A stretch of DNA of 64,000 nucleotides, from assembly GCF_018294505.1 (NCBI RefSeq), contig NC_057807.1:272843369-272907368 (forward strand), given 5' to 3'. Made by a program: the position numbers and the translations under genes. Source of the DNA: Triticum aestivum. Lineage: Eukaryota > Streptophyta > Magnoliopsida > Poales > Poaceae. Shown here one piece after another: positions 58,520-64,000 of the stretch. The notes below the pieces were generated by a model. That model made no database searches. It was given only the letters and a program-made list of their open reading frames with translations, and was not told the DNA's origin. Position 1 is the first letter of the stretch. Each line of letters begins with the position of its first letter.

Positions 58520-61382
58520 TTATTCGAACATAACATCCTTCGAGCACTGCGTCTCTATTAAACGATTGCCCTGCAGAACTTCCTCAAAATAGTGCTCGGG
58601 AGGCACTCGGCTTTCGTCCGAATCTTGGGATGCAACAACACTGGCCTTCATCTCCGCCCAGTATGTCTTGACACGGGCAAGAGCCATCTGTGCACCCTCT
58701 ATGCATGCTGACCTCTTCATTCCATCAATATGCGGCACCGCACCAAGGAACTGTTGCACCAAGCTAAAATAACTCTTCGGCTCGGGCCCTTTCGGCCACA
58801 GATGACTCACGACATGCTTCATGGCGAGTCCGGATAACCTGTTCAGCTCCGCCCATGCGGCCAAACGATCGGATACTGAAAGTGGGCGCTCTGGGATTGT
58901 GGACCTACGACCAAAAAAGTTCTTCCAATTCATGGTCATTTAGACCCCAGAAGTGTTCGGTCGCGTCCGCGCCACTCGCCGCCAAATCCAGATAAGTGTT
59001 CACCGCACTCCAATTCCGGTCCAACGAAGCATACTTAGGATCCCCGAACTTCATCCGCAGCATATAGGGCTTTCCAGATGTGATATCTCCGGCCTGACGT
59101 AGCTCCTCCTTCATAGCTCTCATTGCAGAGCGAGTATCCTTGGCCTCGGCAGTGACCTTTTCTAGGTCCTTCTGTGCCACCCTATCTTCTTTTTCAAGAA
59201 GCTTGCAACGGTCGGTAGCATTCTTCAATTTTACAGCCAGCTCGGTCATTTCCTTCTTGCTCTGGCAGTGAGCAGTCTGTTCGGCTTTTAGCTCTTCATC
59301 CGCCTTTAAGGCAGCCGCATCACTTTTTCTGGCTTGCTCCTTGGCTCGGGCAAGTTTCGCCCGAAGGTTCTCCATGGCAGTGACACCATCTGCATTAAGC
59401 ACACATGTTATAAGGTACGAGCATCAAGCTCCTCTTACCAAATGTCTTTGGAGACATTACATACCTTGTGCCTCATCCAGCCGCTCGTTGACAAGCGCGA
59501 TGTCGGCATCTGCCACGTCAAGTTGCCGCTTTAGCTTGGCAAATTCATCAGTCTGGCTAGCCACCGAACACTTCGCCACCTACATAGGAAAGGCGACATA
59601 TTATACCTGGGATTATGATCCTCTGCGCGCCGTCATTTTTGACAATGCACAGAGTCTCAGGGGCTACTATCTATACAGGGCACATTTTATATATGTGGAT
59701 CTGTCAAAAGGTACATCATTTCGCGTACCTCAAAACCTATTAGGAAACTCCTGGCAGCCTCATACAATCCGCTTTCTGCGGATGAAATCCTTCTAATCAC
59801 CGTATTCATCAACACACGGTGTTCTTCTGAGATAGACGCTCGCCCGAGCAGATCCTTCAGATCCTCCGACCGTGCACCGGACGGTGCCGGACTCGTCCGA
59901 AGACCTTTTTCGAAGGCCGGATTCGGAGAAACCCTCCGAGACGACACCCTGGGGTCGCCCGCCTCGCAAGATGGTACAACTAAGGGAGGCGTTCCGCTCT
60001 CCATCATCTCCGGATGAAGATCCCCTGAAGATGAGCTCTGCTGAGAAGGGTTGAGATCCGAACTACAAGGTAAAAATTCGGTTATCTTCCTCAGAAATAA
60101 AACAGGGATGTCTCTCATTTTAAAACCCCTCTCTTTACTTACGGCTCGGTGGAGAGCTGATCCCCTTGGGGGCGCAATGCGGCCGGGGAACCCTCCGGCG
60201 CCGGACCCTTTGACGAAGATTTCTTCTCCCGCTTTGAGGCCATCGCCTCCGGGTCTTCAGAGGCGGTCCTCTTCTTTCCCTGGATAGAGGAATTCGCAAT
60301 TCCTCCTTTCCTGACAGCCTCCTTCACGGAGGCGGTAGCTTCTTTGTTCCCCTCTTCGCCTTCTTCCAAAGGCGCAATCTCCAGCATCCTGGTCAACACG
60401 GGATCCGGCGTGGTCTCAGGGAGGGGGCCGGACACCTGATAAGCTTTGCTTTCGCTATCCACTCATGTTTAAAGGATAGCTCTTTTAAGGGCAATTTTAT
60501 GATAAATGTACGGATAGCATGTCTGGGTACAGGGCTACTTACTTGAGTATCCGGGCGATTGCAGCTCAGACCTGCGTCCTCGGACAAGTCTGGACACATT
60601 GCTTGTGATCCGAAGAACAATTTGTACATCTCCACGGGTGTCATGCCCATAAAATGTTGGAGAGCTCGTGGTCCTTCCGGATTAAACTCCCACGGACGGA
60701 GGGGACGGCGTTTGCAGGGTAGGACGCGACGAATCAACATAACCTGCGTCACAACGGCCAGATTGATATCTCTTTCTAGGAGATCTCGAATGCGGCCCTG
60801 CAACAAGGGCACGTCCTTGGACGGCCCCCAGTTAAGCCCTTTATTGACCCATGACATCAGCTATGGTGGGGGACCTGAGCGAAAGGCAGGAGGCACCACC
60901 CATTTGGTGCCCCTGGGAGCTGTGATATAAAACCACTCTTGTTGCCTCAAGCCGAACTCCTCCTGAAAAGAGCCCTCGGGCCATGGAGCATCGGCAATCT
61001 TGCTTATAACAGCACCTCCGCACTCCGCGTGCTGCCCCTCGATCATCTTCGGCTCTACTTTGAAGGTTTTGAGACACAATCCGAAGTGAGGAGTAATATG
61101 GAGGAAGGCCTCGCACACGACAATGAACGATGCGATATGGAGGATGGACTCCGGAGCTAAGTCGTGAAATTCCAGCCCATAGTAAAACATGAGCCCCCTC
61201 ACGAAGGGGTCAATCGGGAAGCCTAGCCACCAAAGGAAGTGAGACGCGAACACCACGCTCTCACCGGGCTTGGGAGTGGGAATGACCTGCCCATAAGCAG
61301 GCAACCTATGCAAGATTTCACCGGTTAGATACCTGGTGTCTCTTAGCTTTAACACGTCTTCTTCTGTAACGGAGGAAGGCAT
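58520..61382 (-). pseudogene. Antisense Transposase_28 / coiled-coil gene, copy 2
   Basis: The same exon-like blocks as 29890-32741, starting at ATG 61382 with Transposase_28 in the first block (61382-60400), the same in-frame TAG near 60860, basic block 60462-60139, serine-rich block about 60080-59740 and coiled coil 59402-58520. It differs by scattered substitutions (for example AAAME to VTAME at the coiled-coil start) and 11 extra bases near 60090 in an intron-like part. Confidence 0.65.
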
Positions 61383-61955
61383 CCACTGGCCTTGAAGGTC
61401 GGAGCCGGACCTCGTCGAAGGTCCGAAGCGCCTGAATCTGGAGCTTTGGGTGTTGGAACTCAAGGCGAGAGGCGGATTTGATTGGGATTGAAACAAAGGA
61501 GTCGAGCCTTGGTCTCTTTATAAAGAGGTTGAATACCAAGAGCCCTCCCCGTGACTGTTTGGGACTCGCTTTCGATTAAAGAGGTATACCAATGGCACGG
61601 TTGGGTTACCCACGCCCGTATTGATGAGAATCCCGGAATAAGGAGACACGATCTCTGCTTTGACAAGACGTGCCAAGGAAACTGCCTCGCTAAACGCGCT
61701 GAGGTGGGACAGTGAAACGATTCGAATAAAGGCTTGGCCATGGCATGATGTCACGCTGCAGAATACGTCAACAGATTAGATTTTTAAAAATATTATTCTC
61801 TCTACGGTGGTATGTGGAACTTATTTCGCAGAGTCGTACACTATCCTTGTGTTCAATATCTTCTATGAAGTATTCGAAGGAGGAACCCGCCTTGCAATGC
61901 CGAAGATAATTTGCGCGCAGGACTCGTCGTCATTGAAGCCTGGTTCAACGGCTAC

Positions 61956-62427
61956 TGAGGGAGTCCCGGATTAAGGGGTTTCCGGATGACCGGACTATGA
62001 CCTTTGGCCAGACTCCTGGACTATGAAGATACAAGATTGAAGACTTCGTCCCGTGTCCGGATGGGACATTCCTTGGCGTGGAAGGCAAGCTTGGCGATAC
62101 GATATGTAGATCTCCTCCCATTGTAACCGACTCTGTGTAACCCTAGCCCTCTCCGGTGTCTATATAAACCGGAGAGTTTTAGTCCGTAGGACGAACAACA
62201 ATCATACCATAGGCTAGCTTCTAGGGTTTAGCCTCTCTAATCTCGTGGTAGATCTACTCTTGTACTACCCATATCATCAATATTAATCAAGCAGGAGTAC
62301 GGTTTTACCTCCATCGAGAGGGCCCGAACCTGGGTAAAAACATCGTGTCCCTTGTCTCCTGTTACCATCTGCCTAGACGCACAATTCGGGGCCCCCTACC
62401 CGAGATCCGCCAGTTTTGACACCGACA
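61956..62427 (+). repeat. X-type 3' LTR, copy 2
   Basis: 472 bp, TATATAAA at 62161-62168, ends CACCGACA, followed by ATGAC. The polypurine tract before it reads 'caacggctac' instead of 'caggggctac', so it has lost two of its G bases. Confidence 0.9.
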
Positions 62428-64000
62428 ATGACCATCACGCTGGATACACCATCAACAAGTCCGATCGGGCCGAATACAGCCACCCAGACCCATTCGAACT
62501 ACGCAGCCACATAGCCCGGCACAGAGGCGCCGCACACCCCCTCTGCTTCACTGACGAAGTGATGGATCATGAATTCCATAAGGGTTCAAATCCATAAACA
62601 TCGAATCATACGATGGCACAACAGACCCCGTAGTATGGATCGAAGATTTCCTTCTCCACATTCACATGGCCCGCGGAGACGATCTACACGCCATCAAGTA
62701 TCTCCCCCTTAAGCTCAGATGACCCGCCCGGTACTGGCTAAACAGCCTGCCCGCAAATTCCATTGGCAGTTGGGAAAACCTGGAAGACGCGTTCCTCGAC
62801 AAGTTCCAGGGCACATACGTGCGACCACCGGACGCCGATGATTTGAGCCACATTACTCAACAGACCAGAGAGTCAGCTAGGAAATTTTGGACTCGGTTCC
62901 TAACTAAAAAGAACCAAATAGTCGACTGTCCGGACGCTGAAGCCCTGGCGGCCTTTAAGCATAATATCCGTGATGAGTGGCTCGCCCGACACCTCGGCCA
63001 GGAAAAACCCAAGTCCATGGCAGCACTCACGACACTAATGACCCGCTTTAGCGCGGGCGAGGACAGCTGGTTGGCTCGCAGTAGCACCACGCCACATTCC
63101 GGCACCTCGGATGTCCGCGACAATAACGACAAGCCACGGCGCAACAGACATAAGCGATAGAACAATGGTGACAACGCTGAAGACACGGCAGTCAACGCCG
63201 GATTCAGTGGATCCAAATCCGGTCAGCGGGAAAAGCCGTTCAAAAGAAACAATCAGGGACCGTCCAGTATGGACCGCATACTGGAACGCTCGTGCCAAAT
63301 TCATGGCACCCCGTACAAGCCAGCAAATCACACTAATAGAGACTGTTGGGTGTTCAAACAGGCCGGTAAAATAAACGCCGAAAACAAGGACAAGGGGCTA
63401 CACAGCGACGATGACGAGGAGCCCCGACATCCAAACACGGGGGGACAGAAGAAATTTCCTCCCCAGGTGAAAACGGTCAACATGATCTACACCACCCACA
63501 TTCCCAAACGGGAATGGAAGAGAGCACTACGGGACGTCTATGCGATGGAGCCAGTCGCCCCAAAATTCAACCCATGGTCAGCCTGTCCGATCACCTTTGA
63601 TCGTAGGGATCACCCTACCAGCATTCGTCACGGCGGTTCAGCTGCATTGGTCCTAGACGCAATCATCGACGGATTGCACCTCACGCGAGTCCTTATGGAC
63701 GGCGGCAGCAGCCTGAACCTTCTTTATTAGGACATAGTGTGCAAAATGGGCATCGACCCTTCAAGGATCAAGCCCACCAAAACCACCTTCAAAGGTGTAA
63801 TTCCAGGAGTAGAGGCCCGTTGCACGGGCTCTATAACATTGGATGTGGTCTTTGGATCTCCGGATAACTTCCGAAACAAAGAGTTAATCTTCAATATCGT
63901 CCCTTTCCGTAGTGGTTACCACCCACTGCTTGGACGGACCGCATTCGCTAGATTCAATGCGATACCACACTATGCATACCTCAAGCTCAAGATGCCAGGA
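62428..64000 (+). pseudogene. gag-pro: Y-type gag and protease-like region, copy 2 (runs off the edge)
   Basis: Parallels 33787-35359. Gag segments include DRAEYSHPDPFELRS, the core from 62819 (RPPDADDLSHITQQTRES), the cysteine-histidine segment near 63295-63355 and VLMDGGSSLNLLY near 63690-63727. It keeps CAG at about 62809 (FQGTYV) and CGA at 63686, where copy 1 has stops, but shares the TAG after NLLY and the TAG near 63158. It is therefore less decayed than copy 1. The Y-type flank here has no Y LTR in view. Confidence 0.75.

Larger units (their letters stand above)
57981..64000. repeat. Segmental duplication, copy 2 (partner 29352-35359)
   Basis: Near-identical to copy 1 from the first base of CCGCTCCATC to the window end. 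It includes the 3' half of an X element, its 3' LTR, ATGAC at 62428-62432 and Y-type gag beyond. The left junction shows the ten-base microhomology CCGCTCCATC with the gag start of the Tat-like element and no target duplication or LTR boundary. Confidence 0.9.

Noticed and set aside
57981..62427. Copy 2 as an independent insertion of element X
   Set aside because: The 3' LTR is followed by the same ATGAC and the same Y sequence as in copy 1, and no 5' LTR or second target duplicate is present.

Overview
This window is plant nuclear DNA, almost certainly from wheat or a close Triticeae relative (Triticum/Aegilops). The evidence is a nested stack of large gypsy LTR retrotransposons and a giant CACTA DNA transposon of recognisable Triticeae types, small Stowaway and Tourist-like MITEs, and almost no host coding sequence. 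Family names such as Fatima are from memory and would need the TREP library to confirm.

Layout. 1-4.4 kb: the edge of an unidentified minus-strand reading frame, nested MITEs, and a GC-rich unassigned stretch. 4.4-6.5 kb: LTR plus gag of a truncated Fatima-like element (A). 6.5-13.8 kb: a minus-oriented, non-autonomous gypsy element (L1) with an unusual broken ORF. 13.8-50.4 kb: one CACTA element, about 13.8 kb once its insertions are removed, with satellite-like 5' repeats, a tandem array of exon-intron units, and a Transposase_24-type gene. A Fatima-like element (Y, 24.9-47.7 kb) sits inside an exon of that gene, flanked by CTCAT/CTCGT. Y itself carries a second Fatima-like element (X, 26.9-33.8 kb, perfect TSD ATGAC) and a minus-oriented element (L2, 36.7-43.7 kb, GCCAC/GCCGC). 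50.4-52.7 kb: an LTR fragment, a second CACTA end and a broken DUF295 (F-box-associated) gene. 52.7-58.0 kb: a minus-oriented, Tat-like gypsy element that carries a B3-domain-like gene on the opposite strand to its gag. 58.0-64.0 kb: a near-identical second copy of 29.35-35.36 kb.

How the parts relate. The Fatima-like elements encode gag and a retropepsin-like motif on the plus strand and a multi-exon Transposase_28/coiled-coil gene on the minus strand, reading away from the 3' LTR. I found no intact reverse transcriptase, integrase or CACTA TNP2-type transposase, so every element here appears defective or dependent on partners elsewhere. The insertion order CACTA, then Y, then X and L2 follows from the target-site duplications.

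The most notable signals are: (i) the 6-kb duplication, which includes X's 3' LTR, the ATGAC flank and Y sequence beyond it, so it cannot be independent transposition of X; (ii) the serial exon-intron duplication upstream of the CACTA gene; (iii) the antisense B3-like gene with its own TATA box in a gypsy element; (iv) the conserved but unrecognised ORF of L1. Identities and splice sites were judged by eye, without alignment.
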